This document shows positions 35,413 to 47,866 of a stretch of 64,000 nt of DNA, one piece after another (positions within the stretch are counted from its first letter, which is position 1; each line of letters begins with the position of its first letter). The notes below the pieces were generated by a model. The model was not told the origin of the DNA, made no database searches, and saw nothing but the letters and a program-made list of their open reading frames with translations. This stretch comes from Argentina anserina. Its lineage: Eukaryota; Streptophyta; Magnoliopsida; Rosales; Rosaceae. Location: NCBI RefSeq assembly GCF_933775445.1, contig NC_065872.1, positions 18,972,001-19,036,000 on the forward strand. Reading direction: 5' to 3'. The position numbers were made by a program, and so were the translations under genes.

Positions 35413-36118
35413 CTTTCTGCGCCTCACTTAAAAACCTCTGGGGGTTTTGACCAAAAAAAATATTGAAGGAGTGATCTGGCAGTTTTCAATTTATCATGAC
35501 CGTTAGATTAGACCGAGAGTTCAGATTTTATGCAATTCACAACTTATCCTTGAGAAAAAGAGTTGGATCCTATAAAAATTCGAAAATGCTAGGGACATAT
35601 CCAAAGTCTTATACCGAAATTGATTTACGAAATGATGTTTCGTATCAAAATATTTTAGTACAAATTTTTTTTTGTGGTTAACATAATAGTTATATAACTC
35701 TTTCGAGTTGTTAACAATTCCTCCAAGAAGGAGATTGTATGGATAAATTGAAGTTCTTGCAATTCATCATGATAGCTACATCGATAGTTTCCTTTATGCG
35801 ATTTATTTGATGTCTCACTGTGTTTTGTGCTTAAACTGATAGAATCGAAACTTAAAGCAATTGAAGCAACATCAAATGCAATATTTTGATCATCAAAAGC
35901 TCATTTGATCCTCCTTCCGTACATATTATGTTGTTGCACACTATGATCACCTACTTTAAACCCATGATCCTGATTTTGGGTAACATGATCAAAATTACTT
36001 TTACAAGTAAACTAGTCTAATCCTTCACCTATGTACATAAGATTGTCCATGTACAAACCATGTATCTCCATCACCTTGTCCACTTCCACCACCTAGTAAA
36101 TTACCTTAGAACAAGTTG
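35413..36118. other. NUP62 upstream region
   Basis: AT-rich promoter-side DNA without a supported gene. It ends in AGTTG (36114-36118), the left target-site copy of the Tat element. Confidence 0.5.
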
Positions 36119-36544
36119 TGTTGACAGTAGCAATAAGACTGCTACTAGGCCATCTGGGCCTACCCTCTGTAGGCCAAATGCAACATGATATTGCACTAGC
36201 TCAGCACGACAGGTGGTATGGGCCAAAGAATCGGTCCAGGCGGTACAACAAATGAGGAAAAGAGGGCTAAAGTACAACATATCGGAAGGGCCTCAGTCGC
36301 ACATCGACGAGAGCCCAAAGGTAAATGCTTTAAGTTGATTAAAAATACACTACTGAGGCCTTCCTGACGGGGTAAGAGAAATCAACTTATTTTATCCCTC
36401 GTAACAGTAAATCATCACTCTTACTAACTTTAGCATCGGAGTGGAATAGTATGGTTCCACCGAAAAGAACCTATAATATGTGTTTGTCTATCTGAAGGCC
36501 TTGCAGGTAGGAATCATGTGGAATGCGATTTCTAGCCAGAAACA
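36119..36544 (+). repeat. 5' LTR of the Tat element
   Basis: Begins TGTTGACAGTAGCAATAAGA and ends GCCAGAAACA (426 bp). The same sequence, with many substitutions, forms the interrupted 3' LTR (49047-49064 plus 57805-58213, 427 bp). Confidence 0.9.
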
Positions 36545-36545
36545 A

Positions 36546-36563
36546 TTGGCATCGTTTGTGGGA
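36546..36563 (+). other. Primer binding site of the Tat element
   Basis: TTGGCATCGTTTGTGGG follows the LTR directly. It resembles the TGGCGCCGTCTGTGGG site common in plant Gypsy elements, with substitutions at the CG positions. Confidence 0.6.
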
Positions 36564-36564
36564 A

Positions 36565-37880
36565 ATGGTACAAAAAGCCACGGTTTTAAAAATGACCAAT
36601 GTCTCGGAAGAGGAACAACATGGATACGGGGGAAAGAGATCGGTTCCATCGCCAGAACGTTAGACTTCACTCTAGAAGCATCCAGATCGAGGGAAGATGG
36701 AGAGCAGTTGCAAGAGGGATCTTTGGATGACCTCAGTAGAGAAGAAGCGGTGGAAGATATGGAGAGGATTAGAGCAGAGATAAACTGCATGAAGATAGAA
36801 AAAGAACAACATAAGCGAGAAGCAGCAGCAAGATATCGGGAGATTGAGCACGAAAATGAGGCTTTATCAGCGGCCCTCGAGCGCCGATTGACACAAAATG
36901 CCGCCCTTACGAAGGCATTGGTTGCCCAGCCAGAAGTTACGACCGCAACAGCGGGCCCAGCACGACAACCAAGGACGGTGATAAATCGAACGGTTGAGAG
37001 AAGATCGGTTCACGTAAACACCGAATTATTCCCGGCTACAAAGAGGGAAAGTGGGCCACCCCCACCTCCCCGGTACATCGGCGACTTGGAAACACACCAA
37101 GAGTATACCCCTGAAGACCCGACGGCCAAAGCTTTGAGGGAAATGGCCGCCTCCATATCAGAGATACAGGAAAAAATCGAAGAAAACGATCGGACGCTAG
37201 CCAAACCGCCAGTCAGTTCAAGATCAACGAGAGAACGGGTCCTTTCTCTAGACTAGCAACAGAGGTGGTAAGGGCCAACACAGCAAAATCTTTGAAGATG
37301 AGTTACAATGGGAATGGTTGACCCTTTTAGCACCTCGACAGCTTCTGATCGCAGACCAGTGCCAAATAATACAGTGATGCAGTAAGTTGTAATGTGTTCC
37401 AAGAAACTCTTTCAGGGGAGGCGCTGAACTGGTTTTATGATCTACCGGCTGGTTCTCTTTCGAACATCTAGCAGATCAATTTGTGAGTCGGTCATCATAA
37501 GGACCGATGCGGCTAGATCATATGTGGTTCTCTTTGACTGCAAGCAGGGAGATAATGAAGGGTTGAGAGCTTTTGTGAACCGGTGGCAAACAACCGTAGC
37601 CCAAGTCAGAAAGACCACTGAGATCGCGTTGTTGCAAGGGCTACACCTTGGGAAATTCCTATATGTAGTAAAGGTAGAGGAGCCACAAGGGTACGATAAT
37701 TTGATGGTCTTGGCCGTACGACATGCCCAGGCGGATCAAGATACTTACGGCTCGAGAGCCGAAAAGAGAAAAGTGGAAGAAGTACAACAACAGTCACCTC
37801 CGCATCGGCATAAAGTATCCCAAACTTGGAACCAGGGACGTGATCAAGGGTATGCACCCCACAAAAGAGCAAGGGACTAG
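36565..37880 (+). pseudogene. Tat gag, frameshifted
   Basis: The first part (to 37256) is open and encodes a charged coiled coil (AVEDMERIRAEINCMKIEKE). A Pro-rich segment (ESGPPPPPRYIGDLE) and SISEIQEKIEENDRTL follow. From about 37390 the retrotransposon gag core is readable only across frames: a GEALNWFYDLPAGSL piece, then a frame with DNEGLRAFVNRWQTTVAQVR and a basic tail (EKRKVEEVQQQSPPHRHK). No CCHC knuckle was recognised. Several shifts and stops make it non-functional. Confidence 0.7.
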
Positions 37881-38429
37881 GGAAACCGCATAATCGATTG
37901 TGGGATCAGTCAAGGAGGCCATGCGGTACAGGGATGATCCTGGCAAAATAAAGGGAAGAGTAATCAGCAAAGCTATGGCACATCGGTAACATTCTCCAGG
38001 CCAAGCTATGATGTCTTTACGGTCCTCACCTCTTCTGATGAGGAAATATGGGAGAGTCACAGGGATATGACCCTGAAACCGCCTGTCATGAGGTTCCCCA
38101 AGTCCAACCTTACAAGGGTAGACACCGGGAAGTACTGTTCTTATCATGATGAGCCATCTCACAATACAAACAACTGTGTTGCATTAAAGAACGTTATTGA
38201 GGACCCTGTTAGGAAAGCTACAACAGTATGTCGGTGGAAAGAGGGAGGTCGCCAATATTGGTCGGTTTGACCAAGGTGACTGGGACAATATTGAGGTGTA
38301 CGGGTCGATCAACGTTATACATAGCGGTGGCCATAGGAACAATTTGTCCAATAAGGCAAAGAAGCAATGTCTCCGGACAATCAGTAACAAAGAAGTATAT
38401 GCGTTTGGTAGCAGCAGCGGGCATGGACA

Positions 38430-39023
38430 GAAGATGGGATGGGAGTCGATCACCTTTCTTGAAGTGGAGAAAAGTAGTGATGTACTCCAACCGCATGATG
38501 ACCCTTTCTTCATCACAATCCAGATTAACCATTACATGGTATCCCGGATGATGATTGGGTCCGGGGACTCACTCAATGTATTATTCAGAGATGCTTATGC
38601 CGGTCTAAAGTGGGGCAGGAATAAGCTAGGCCAAGATAATGAGTCGTTGATCAGTTTACAGGAGAAACGGTTTAACCGCTGGGATTCGACTATTTACCAG
38701 TTGTGTTCGGTACCAGAGAATGTGTGAAGAAAGCACACATGAACTTCATTGTTATAGACTGTCTTTCTTCTTACAACGGTATTTTGGGAAGGCCCAGTCT
38801 TTGGTATTTGAAAACCTTCATTGCAGGTCACATGTTGATGATAAAGATGCCTTCCCCCAATGGAATTGTCACCATTCGAGAATATCAGAGAGCTGCGAAG
38901 AAAAAGTTACTCATAGATGCTGGAAAAAGGAACTTCCCGGTCAGAAGTATTCACCGTTGCAGGGACATAACCACATCTTTCACCCTCAAGAGGATTCTAA
39001 GTCAGAAGATGAAACAGATGTGA
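38430..39023 (+). pseudogene. Tat aspartic protease, catalytic site lost
   Basis: One frame gives HDDPFFITIQINHYMVSRMM followed by IGSGDSLNVLFRDAY, where the family has a D-x-G catalytic triad. Asp has become Gly (GGG at 38557-38559). The next frame continues HMNFIVIDCLSSYNGILGRP, the conserved C-terminal flap of Tat proteases. A frameshift separates the two. Confidence 0.75.
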
Positions 39024-39116
39024 AATCTGTTCCAAAGAACGGCCCAGCGGAAGAGATCGAGGAAGTCCAAGTTTACAAAAGGCAGAACAAACAGAGCGGT
39101 CATTATTGGAACGAAA

Positions 39117-40400
39117 ATGGAGCCAACAATACGATTTGAATTGATTCGGTTTATGAAGAAACACAAAGAAATCTTTACATGGACCTATGAGGATATGCCC
39201 GGTATTTCAACCAACGTGATCACTCATACACTCAACATTGAAAAGGGCAGCATACCGGTGCGCCAGAACAGAAGGTCTTTCATCGTAGAGAAGTATGAAG
39301 CTATAAAGGGGGAAGTACAAAAACTTCTAAGTATCCACTTCAGGGAGGTACAATACCCTTTGTCGCTAGCAAATGTTGTCATGGTGCCCAAGAAAAAAAC
39401 TGGGCAGTGGCGCATGTGTGTCGATTATACAAAACTCAACAGGGCATGTCCCAAGGATAGTTTCCCACTTCCAAGAATCAACCAGTTAGTTGACTCCACA
39501 AGCAATTACAAAATGCAGAGTTTCATGGACACCTTTGCAGGCTACAATCAAATCAGAATGAACCCTAAAGATTTGGAACACACTGCTTTCACAATAGACC
39601 GGGGACTATATTGCTATCAAAGGATGTCGTTCGGCCTTCGAAATGCTGGTGCGACCTACCAACGTGCGATAAATACCATCTTGGCAGATCATTTAGGCAA
39701 GCGAGTGGAGGTGTATGTTAACGACATGCTGGTCAAAAGTTTAACCGCTGAAGGGCATGTGCAAGATTTGGGAGAAAAAATAGCTTTGCTGCTAAAACAT
39801 GGAATGTGGTTAAACAAAGAAAAGTGCATATTCGGGGTCTCAGAGGGCATGTTTCTCGGACATATTATTAGCCAGCGAGGAATAGAAGCAAACCCGAAGA
39901 AAGTGAAGATCATCCTCGACATGGCGTCTCCTGCCGAGCGAAACGACGTCCAGTCTTTGAGGTCGTTTGGCTGCTCTATCACGGTTCATCTCCAGACTAA
40001 CAGACAAATGTGCCACGTTTTTCAGACTTCTACGCACTCAGCAGTACAACAAGATTCAATGGAGGGGGGAACATGAACAGGCGTTCCAAGCAATCAAGGC
40101 TTATCTGGCAGTAGTGCCATTACTGTCAAAGCCTGTTCCTGGTGAGATGTTGTATTTGTACATTATAGCCTCGGCAACAACGGTAAGTTCAGCAGAGAGG
40201 GCGATGTGGAGGCACCAGTTTATCAGGTTGGTAAAATGGGCCTTTGAGCTTGGTGAGTTTGATTTCATTTACAAGCCAAGAACAACAATAAAGGGACATG
40301 CAACGACATATTTTATCTCAGAGTTAATCCCAATGTAGGAATCAGCAAGTCCCTTGATCACTGAGGGTGAACCTTCAAGAAGCAAATCAGCCATACCTAC
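39117..40400 (+). pseudogene. Tat reverse transcriptase and RNase H, broken
   Basis: The open frame 39117-40076 holds RT motifs: MVPKKKTGQWRMCVDYTKLN, ACPKDSFPLPRINQLVDST, MDTFAGYNQIRMNPKD and MSFGLRNAGATYQRAI. The catalytic YVDD is YVND (AAC at 39720-39722), removing one metal-binding Asp. The connection and RNase H segment continues in another frame from about 39960 (ALSRFISRLTDKCATFFRLL). It has lost its middle: ATTVSSAERA runs straight into RLVKWAFELGEFDFIYKPRT. That points to an internal deletion of several tens of codons. It cannot be active. Confidence 0.9.
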
Positions 40401-40976
40401 AATGGATAACAACCCAGCCACCTGGAAGTTGTTTGTTGATGGATCAGTAACAAATAAGAGAAGTGGGGCATGCATCATTCTTGTTAGCCCCGACGGTGCA
40501 ACCTAAGAGTATGCACTGTGGTTCATGTTCCAGGCCTCCAACAATGCCACTCAATATGAAGCATTGATCGCAGGTTTACAGTTGGCTAGGGAAATGGAGA
40601 TACAGTTCCTGCACATTTCCAGTGACTCCCAATTAGTAGTTAACCAGCTCAACGGCAGTTTCGAGTCCAAAGAACAACAAATGATTTAATACTAAGGACT
40701 GACCAAGGCTTTATTGGATAGATTCGAGTCCAACACCTTGACACAAATTTGCCGAGCGGCTAATTCACATGCGGACACACTGGCACGACTTGCTACCGAC
40801 ACAACATTACAAGAGGCCGGAAAGATTGAAGTAGAAACTCTGGAGAAACCAAGTATCGGTAAAACCATCTCTGAAATATTTGTTATTGAAGAGTCACCGC
40901 CCAATTGGATGGATGACATCAAGAAGAACCTGGTTGACAGAATTGCACCAGCAGACAAGAAGAAGCTCGGAAGTTG
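40401..40976 (+). pseudogene. Second, archaeal-type RNase H (aRNH) of the Tat element
   Basis: The plus strand reads WKLFVDGSVTNKRSGACIIL, then YALWFMFQASNNATQYEALI and ISSDSQLVVNQLNG. Catalytic Asp, Glu and Asp are visible, and stops lie at about 40504 and 40687. ICRAANSHADTLARLAT follows. This extra RNase H between RT and integrase is a known hallmark of Tat elements. Confidence 0.85.
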
Positions 40977-43361
40977 AAAATGCGGTGTGCCAGGTACATT
41001 GTCATAGATGGCAAGCTTTATAAGTGCGGTCATTGCCTTCCTTACCTGAAGTGTGTAACTCCAAAAGAAGGAAGTCTAATCATGCGAACATTCATGATGG
41101 AATCAACGGTAATCATTCCAAAGCAAGATCTCTATTCCATAAAACACTGTGCGTTGGGTAATTCTGGCCAAACATGGCTCAACTATCCAAAGAAATAACC
41201 AAGAAATGCCACAAATGTCATATGTATGCTACCATGCTGCAAAGGCAGACCGTAGCTCTACCAATTCTCGTTGGCCCTTTCCTTACCGCAAAGGGACAGT
41301 TTAAGCATGCCATAGTGGCAGTGGATTACGAGACAAAATGGATAGAGACAGAACCCTTGGTCCATATCACAACTGAGCGGGTCGAAAATTTCCGTTGGAA
41401 GAACATCTACTGCAAAATTGGGGTACCAAAAACCATCATCACTGACAACAGAACTCAGTTCACAATGACAGTTTGATCCAATTTTGCACCCAATACGGTA
41501 CTAAAATGATATTCGCTTCGGTTGCTCACCCAACCAACAGCCAGGTCGAAGCCATCAACAAGATTATCAAGACACTTTTAAAAAGAAGTTGGACAACAAG
41601 AAAGGCTTATAGCTTGAGAAATTACCATCGGTACTTTGGGAATCAGAACTACTGCCACTGAAGCCACTGGTGAAACCCCCTTCTCCCTAACCTTTGGTAG
41701 TGAAGCAGTTTTGCCGATTGAAATTGAGATAGCGAGCGGTAGGGTGGAAAACTTCGACCCAACCACAAACCAACAAGGCTTGCAGCTTAACATGGATTTG
41801 ATAGAGGAAGCAAGGGAGCGCGGACACTTGCATAATCAGGTTTACAAACAACGTATGGCTCGGTATTATGACAAACGTGTTGTTTCACGTAAGCTTACGG
41901 TGGGTGATTGGGTTGTAACGACCCCAAAATTTCAAGCTTAAAAACTCAAAATTCTAAAGTCGTTAAACACAGAATAATCTCAATAAAATCGAAATCTTTT
42001 AAGTGCACAGCGGATCATCACTGAGTTATCAATACAACTCAGAAAAACCAATTATTACAACCCAAATTCATAATTTACATTACGTAAGTTGGAATGTAAT
42101 AATTCTCACCATCTCTCACAAAATAGTCACACAAAATCTTCACACAAGCTGGAGGTAAATCACTTCAAGTCCTCTGAGCGGTCCGTCAATTTCTGCTAAT
42201 CTACACCTGCGGAGTCATCCACTACACCATCGAATTGGTGCACCGGGATTGTAGACACAAACCCGGTAAGCTTTACAGCTCGTATGAGTAAAATATTAAA
42301 ATAACTCTCGTCTCATAAAAGACACAACTCCACATCAACACAATATAATGAAAATCATGAGAAAACGAGCAACCCATCTGGTTACTCTAATACTTTCACA
42401 AAATGGTAACTAATGAGCGCTGGTACACATCCGTTACCCCTCACTTAGTATACCGCTGATGTTGGGTAACCACCCGCCACCCAACATCCAAAACAAGCTG
42501 AGTACCCATGATCAGATAACCACCCGTTACCTCATGCAGTACTATGGCAGACAGACTAGAGCTCTAACTGTATCGTAACTTTCGCCCGGCCAAAGGCTAG
42601 GTTCCGACTTGCCTCACATGTACAATAATCTCACATCATATTGTACCACACATCACGTCCGAAGACAAATCACAATAGTTCACATTTTTCGTGATAAAAT
42701 CACGTACAATAATCACACATCATATTGTACGTTTTAAAACTTTCACGATATATCCACAATAAAAATCATAACAGTATATTATATAGCAAACTATATACAT
42801 TCGTATTTATTTACCATTTATACAATATATACATAGTCCACTATATCCTATACATGTCATATTTCATAAACACCTGAAAAATTACGTACGATAATCTCAC
42901 ATCATATCGTACCATTGAAATCACATACACATGCCCCATTTTTTTCTGTCACCGAAATGACTATTTTCAATGAATTAATAACAGTAAGTAATTTAATGAA
43001 CTATATATATATATGTACTTATTACCATTATACTGTATATATGTAGCTCACTAAATTATATACATGTTGTAATTCATTTAATAAACACACTTGCAAAAAT
43101 GTTGAATCACCACGAGGGTAGATTCGTAATTCAGTGAGATTTTACTCACCTTATTGACTTGAGCGTAATTCCACAATTCGCGATGCTAATTCCTTTCCTC
43201 GATTTAACGATCACCTTAAAAGAATAAGAAAAGAATTTAGAATCGTTTCGTAAACCTTTAAATGCCAAAACAGTAATATACGGTTACTGTTCAGCAATTT
43301 TGGTTTATACGAAGTTACTGTTCACTGTTCACTATTCACGGTTACTGTACAATACTCAATT

Positions 43362-43612
43362 AATACGTATTTCTGTACGTATAAATATTATATACGTATT
43401 TCTGTACGTATAAATACTAAATACGTATTTCTGTACGTATAAATATTAAATACGTATTTCTGTACGTATAAATATTAATACGTATTTCTGTACGTATAAA
43501 TATTAATACGTATTTCTGTACGTATAAATATTATATACGTATTTCTGTACGTATAAATATTAATACGTATTTCTGTACGTATAAATATTATATACGTATT
43601 TCTGTACGTAAA
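43362..43612. repeat. Nine-copy palindromic minisatellite in the solo LTR
   Basis: TACGTATTTCTGTACGTATA recurs nine times at 27-30 bp spacing with AATATTA-type spacers. Each unit holds two TACGTA palindromes. Confidence 0.9.
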
Positions 43613-44339
43613 CGTACGATTTAATGTAAATACAAATTCAGTAAATAAAATTTACTAAATTACCCTTTTTACAAAATTACTTTTTACAATTACTGAAAGT
43701 AATTTATAATTACATTTACCGTAGGTAAAACTTAATTACATTTACCATACGTAAATAAAATTTACATTTACATTTTTACCGTTACACAGTAAATTACCAA
43801 AATACCCTTTCAGTCAAAACTAATTACACCGCCTTACACGGCGGCGCGTGTGGCACACGCACCACCTCCGGCCGGCAGCGCGTGGGGCCCACGCGCCGGC
43901 GCCAACCAAGGCGCGTGTGATGCCACCGCCGCCGTGATTCTCTCCTCCTCCTCCTCCTCTTCCCTCCCACCACCATAGACCCCTCCTAAACCCGCCCACG
44001 CACTCCCACGCGCCGCCTCTAGGCGGCGGTAACCATCTATTCTATCCACCTCCGAATCCACCTCAAAACCTTCCTAGTACAAACACAAATGCACAACCAA
44101 CAAATCCAAAATCGAATTTAACCAACCCATACCTAAAACACGATTTGATTCGTTGATTGGATCGGATCGACCGTGTTTGGATCCCGAGAGCCACGCCGAG
44201 CTTCACGGTGTCGCCGGGACTGCGCCTTGCTTGTGGGGTGGTCGCATCGTGGTGGTGAAGTCACAGCTGTCGTCGGTGAGGAGCACCGTACTCGGAGGGC
44301 GGCGAATCGCAGGCGAGCCGAGAGGATGAGCGAGCGAGC

Positions 44340-44512
44340 AAATCCGTGTGAGGGAGAGGGAGGAAGTGACAGTGAGAGGGAGAGGGAGAGAGCGATCAGT
44401 GAGAGGGAGAGGGAGAGAGCAATCGGTGAGGGAAAGAGGGGGAGCGATCGGCGAGGGCGAGAGAGAACCGAGTGAGGGAGAGAAAGAGAAGTCGAGAGAG
44501 TGAGAGAGAAGA
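44340..44512. repeat. GAGAGGGAGA purine-rich tract
   Basis: Imperfect repeats of GAGAGGGAGAGGGAGAG and GAGCGATCGG words. On the LTR sense strand (minus) this is a CT-rich leader just downstream of the TATA box. Confidence 0.75.
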
Positions 44513-45539
44513 GAGCGGCGGGTTGAGGGTGAAAGGGTTTCCAAATATGGGAACCCTAGTTGCAACCAATTACTTATATACCCCCTCCCAAAATCGGAAA
44601 CCAACTCCCGTCGTTAATAACTTTTACGTACGATGTCCGTTTCGAACGCGTCACATATCCACGAACTCGTATCAACGAGCTCTACAACTTCCGTGAAGAA
44701 AGTTTTCGGAACCGAGCAACGGGTTAAATGTCGATATAAACGTTCGGAAATGTAACGTTTTTTGAATTAAACGTTCCGATAACGTATCCGTTACTCGTTT
44801 CATAACGTCGTAAACAATCTCATCCATTCTAATTAAAATTCCAAATTTTATAGAATTCAAATCAAACTTAAAATTGTTCGAAATTTAGGGTTATTACATG
44901 GGTAATGAAGAAAATCTAAAAGAAACCACTAGCCCTAGAACCAACCTAGGAAGGACCGTACCAATTGGTCAAAGTTGCTGGACCATTAACGTTTTATCTA
45001 AAAGACCTTGCGGGGGAAATTCTGAAACACCCATGGAATATTGAGCATTTGCGATATTACCCTCGGTAATATTATCAGATAGACTTCAGATTCACATGAA
45101 ATTCTTGTAATTCTCTCTTGGTATCTACTGTAACACAACTGAAAGACTTGGTTTTGTAGCTCTCTTCTCAGCCTCATGATACCAGTATTATTCCATCCAT
45201 CAATCCCTTTCTGTTTCACAAATATTTACTGCATCATTGCCATGCATCCGGACAGTAACACTCGAGTTTAGTAAAATAAAAACAGGAAACGATTATACAA
45301 ATTTAAGTTGAAAAACAGAAACACAAGTTTTGAGTTAAAAGATATTGATACGGTAACCCATCAGTTAGACAAATCATCAGGCAAATGAGCACTTGGGCAT
45401 ATTTCGCAACAAAATAAAGGTAGCTATGGCATTTGCCAGACACATATACCTTCCGGTATATATTAACAAAATAGGCTCAAAGGCCTTAGTTCATAGCTGT
45501 TCAAAAAAGAAGTGTACAAAAAGCTACAACACGGTTAGG

Positions 45540-47866
45540 AGAAGTATTTGGAATGGTCACTGGAACTCTTGGTCTTGCTGGTCTGGCTCTTCGTGATGCT
45601 CATCTTTTCCATCGCTGGCACTTCCTAAGGTGTCCTCGGCGGTCATAATTGTTTTTCCCAGAGCCAGCTGATCCTCCAGATCTTTTTCTTTCAGTTCATC
45701 CAGATCTTGCTGCATCTTCTAGAGATCAAGATACCATTTTTTTTTGCCCACTCGTTGTAGGCTTCTTCAACACCTTCATCCCTGGCCTGATTCAGCTGTC
45801 CTCCCCAATCTGCTGACTCTTTGAACCCTTTGACAACGACATCTGCGGCTTTTTTCTTGTCCTCTTGTGTTAATTTTAGAACCGTGGTCAGTTGACATCC
45901 AGCTCTTTCACTTTATCCGCTAGGGAGTTGCTTTCTGCCCGGTTCTCTTCCAGTGCAACCTCCAACTCTACAACTCGCCTCTGGGCCTCCGCCGCTACAA
46001 CTAGCTTTTCCTTCAGACTGCTGACCTGCTTCTCCAGCTTTTCCTTCTCTAATTGAAGCTTCGTTTTTTCCAACTCCAGAAGCTTGTTGAAGTTGATTAA
46101 ATCAGAAACTTGCTGCTTTAACAACAGGGAATCCTCCACCTCATCCACAAGGTACGTGCGGAAGTAAGAATGCGGTTCAACCATCGTTAGGAAAAACTAA
46201 TACAAAATTGCTAAAGAAAATTTATGGCAACATTGCTATACCTTCAAAATGGCCTCCTGAGCCATTTGTCGGTTTTCCCGGGGAGTCGCCACTTTGGCCC
46301 GCAACACATCCAGGTCGATATATTTCAAGTCGGCAAGAATCAATCGGACAAGCTTTTCATCTGCTACCCCATATTCTCTAAGCAGTTGCACTATCAGTGC
46401 CTTCTTTACAACCGGCACCATAGCTACTAGGGCCCCAAGGTCAGCCGACATCTCAGCTACAGAAACTGGAGCCTTGCCATGGCTCTTGGCCTTTTTCGAG
46501 GGGGGGGGGGGGGAGGGCTTGATATCTTCCCTCACACTCTTACCAGTGAAGGATACGGTAGTGTCCTTAGAGCCGCCTCTCTGGCGTCTCCTTCTTTGCC
46601 CAAAGTCACCCACCTCTTGACTCTCAAAGGACACTTGAGTACTGGCGACCGCTAGCTGGGGTGTGGTACCATATCCACCGTCCGGTATATCAAGATTCTT
46701 GGGTTCTTCAACCACGGTGGCTTTCTTGCCCACCATATCCACCGTCCGGTATATCAAGATTCTTGGGTTCTTCAACCACGGTGGCTTTCTTGCCCTCCAA
46801 GTTTACGTCCGTCTTGGCCACGGTTTTTCCTTTGGCCAGTAGCTTCGCCAACAGTCTTGGATCCACCATATCGATTATCAGTTCGGGCAGTATGCGAATA
46901 TTGGGCGGTTTAGCTGCAGAGACAAATACACAGATCAATATAAAATACCACAAGTACAGAGACATCATAAATCTACTGAAAATAAGTCATTCATACCAAG
47001 TGCTTTCCCCAGTTCGAAATATACTAGCACTGCCCACCGCACGAAATTGTATGAACTTATCTCTCGATCACTCCACCAAATGGCAAATACTTTGGCTATT
47101 CTCTCTTTTTCTAGTGGTGCCAGTGTGTATTATTGGTCACCGATTGGTTGGAAAGGTCCCGAAATGGTATGAGTCGATGATCTCCTTTGCCATTTTTCCC
47201 CAACCATCACCACCTTAATCTCCAGTTATTGATGGTCCAGGACGACAAGTTAGTTAGGAAAGGTTTATAGTCGCTTAATGCAAAAGTTATACAACCGCTA
47301 GAGCTGCGTTTCTTGCAATATTGGAGGCTATAAAGCGCCTGGAGTTCATTCACCATCGGCAACCCTAGGTTCGAAAACTTGAATACAACACAAAGAGTCA
47401 GCAGTTAACGCCATTGATTAGCAGTCAATTGACCAGGCGATACGCATAACATGCTTAAAAGATACTGCAAACCTTGAGGCAGTGGATAAGATAAACCATG
47501 TTTGAACTGGTCGCTATGGGCAGCTACCCAACCTTCTTCCCGATTACAAGCACTCTCCCCTCTTCTCAACGGTCAGAGTATGATCTTTTCGTTAATACCC
47601 CATTAGGCCTTAAAAGCTTCTATTTCTTTATCTGTCATACTTTTAACCGATTCGTTACATATCCCCGGAAGGTTGCCTGGCTGTTTGTATATAGGGATTT
47701 CAACCGATGGGCCATAGTTAATAGCATGGACGAGAGTTCCTTCACTAATGTTCTCGTCAGTGTTGCTACCAGACGGTGCTTGCGGTTCATTTCTGGAGCC
47801 AGCTAGACTACGACAAATCGGTGATCGAGACGGGTACTCATCTAACCGTTGGGCAGAATCACTCAT
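45540..47866 (-). pseudogene. Antisense gene of the Tat element (plant transposon-protein type), broken
   Basis: Minus-strand reading starts at 47866 (MSDSAQRLDEYPSRSPICRS). It passes through EGWVAAHSDQFKHGLSYPLP, LQYLLSMLCVSPGQLTANQW, CKKRSSSGCITFALSDYKPF and EISSYNFVRWAVLVYFELGK. After a probable intron come PELIIDMVDPRLLAKLLAKG, a basic Ser/Pro region, KKALIVQLLREYGVADEKLV, an intron at about 46186-46240, and a coiled coil (LLELEKTKLQLEKEKLEKQV). Several stops and frameshifts break it. The pattern matches the additional antisense ORFs known from Tat-lineage elements such as Grande. Function is unknown; the coiled coil and basic patch suggest binding to protein or nucleic acid. Confidence 0.75.
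46668..46795. repeat. 64-bp tandem duplication in the antisense gene
   Basis: ACCATATCCACCGTCCGGTA and what follows through GGTGGCTTTCTTGCCC are repeated exactly once more, with starts at 46668 and 46732. As 64 is not a multiple of three, the copy changes the reading frame of the antisense gene. Confidence 0.9.

Larger units (their letters stand above)
41914..44898 (-). mobile_element. Solo LTR (2985 bp) of a chromovirus-like Gypsy element, reverse orientation
   Basis: Flanked by identical TGGGT copies (41909-41913 and 44899-44903). On the minus strand it begins TGTAATAACCCTAAATTTCG and ends GGGGTCGTTACA. It carries a TATA box (TATATAAG, 44581-44574) followed by a CT-rich leader, as expected for U3-R-U5. 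There is no internal region, primer site or second LTR, so it is a recombination product of a once complete element. Length and termini resemble the LTRs at 49065-57799 but the family differs. Confidence 0.85.
40977..45020 (+). pseudogene. Tat integrase, split by a solo LTR
   Basis: Pieces in order: a degraded N-terminal zinc region (CHKCHMYATMLQRQ), the core with AIVAVDYETKWIETEP (Asp), KTIITDNRTQF (Asp) and NSQVEAINKIIKTLL (Glu). Then come WGIRTTATEATGETPFSLTF and GSEAVLPIEI, and the end of the core (QRMARYYDKRVVSRKLTVGD). The reading is cut at 41913 by the insertion and resumes at 44904 with MGNEENLKETTSPRTNLGRT. Stops and shifts also occur inside the core. Confidence 0.85.

Noticed and set aside
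44173..44604. Arg/Glu/Ser-rich frames in the solo LTR on both strands
   Set aside because: Caused by the GAGAGGGAGA tract in the LTR leader; no domain and no splice support.
46498..46513. Poly-G run in the antisense gene
   Set aside because: Encodes a proline run on the minus strand; likely slippage-prone but not a separate feature.
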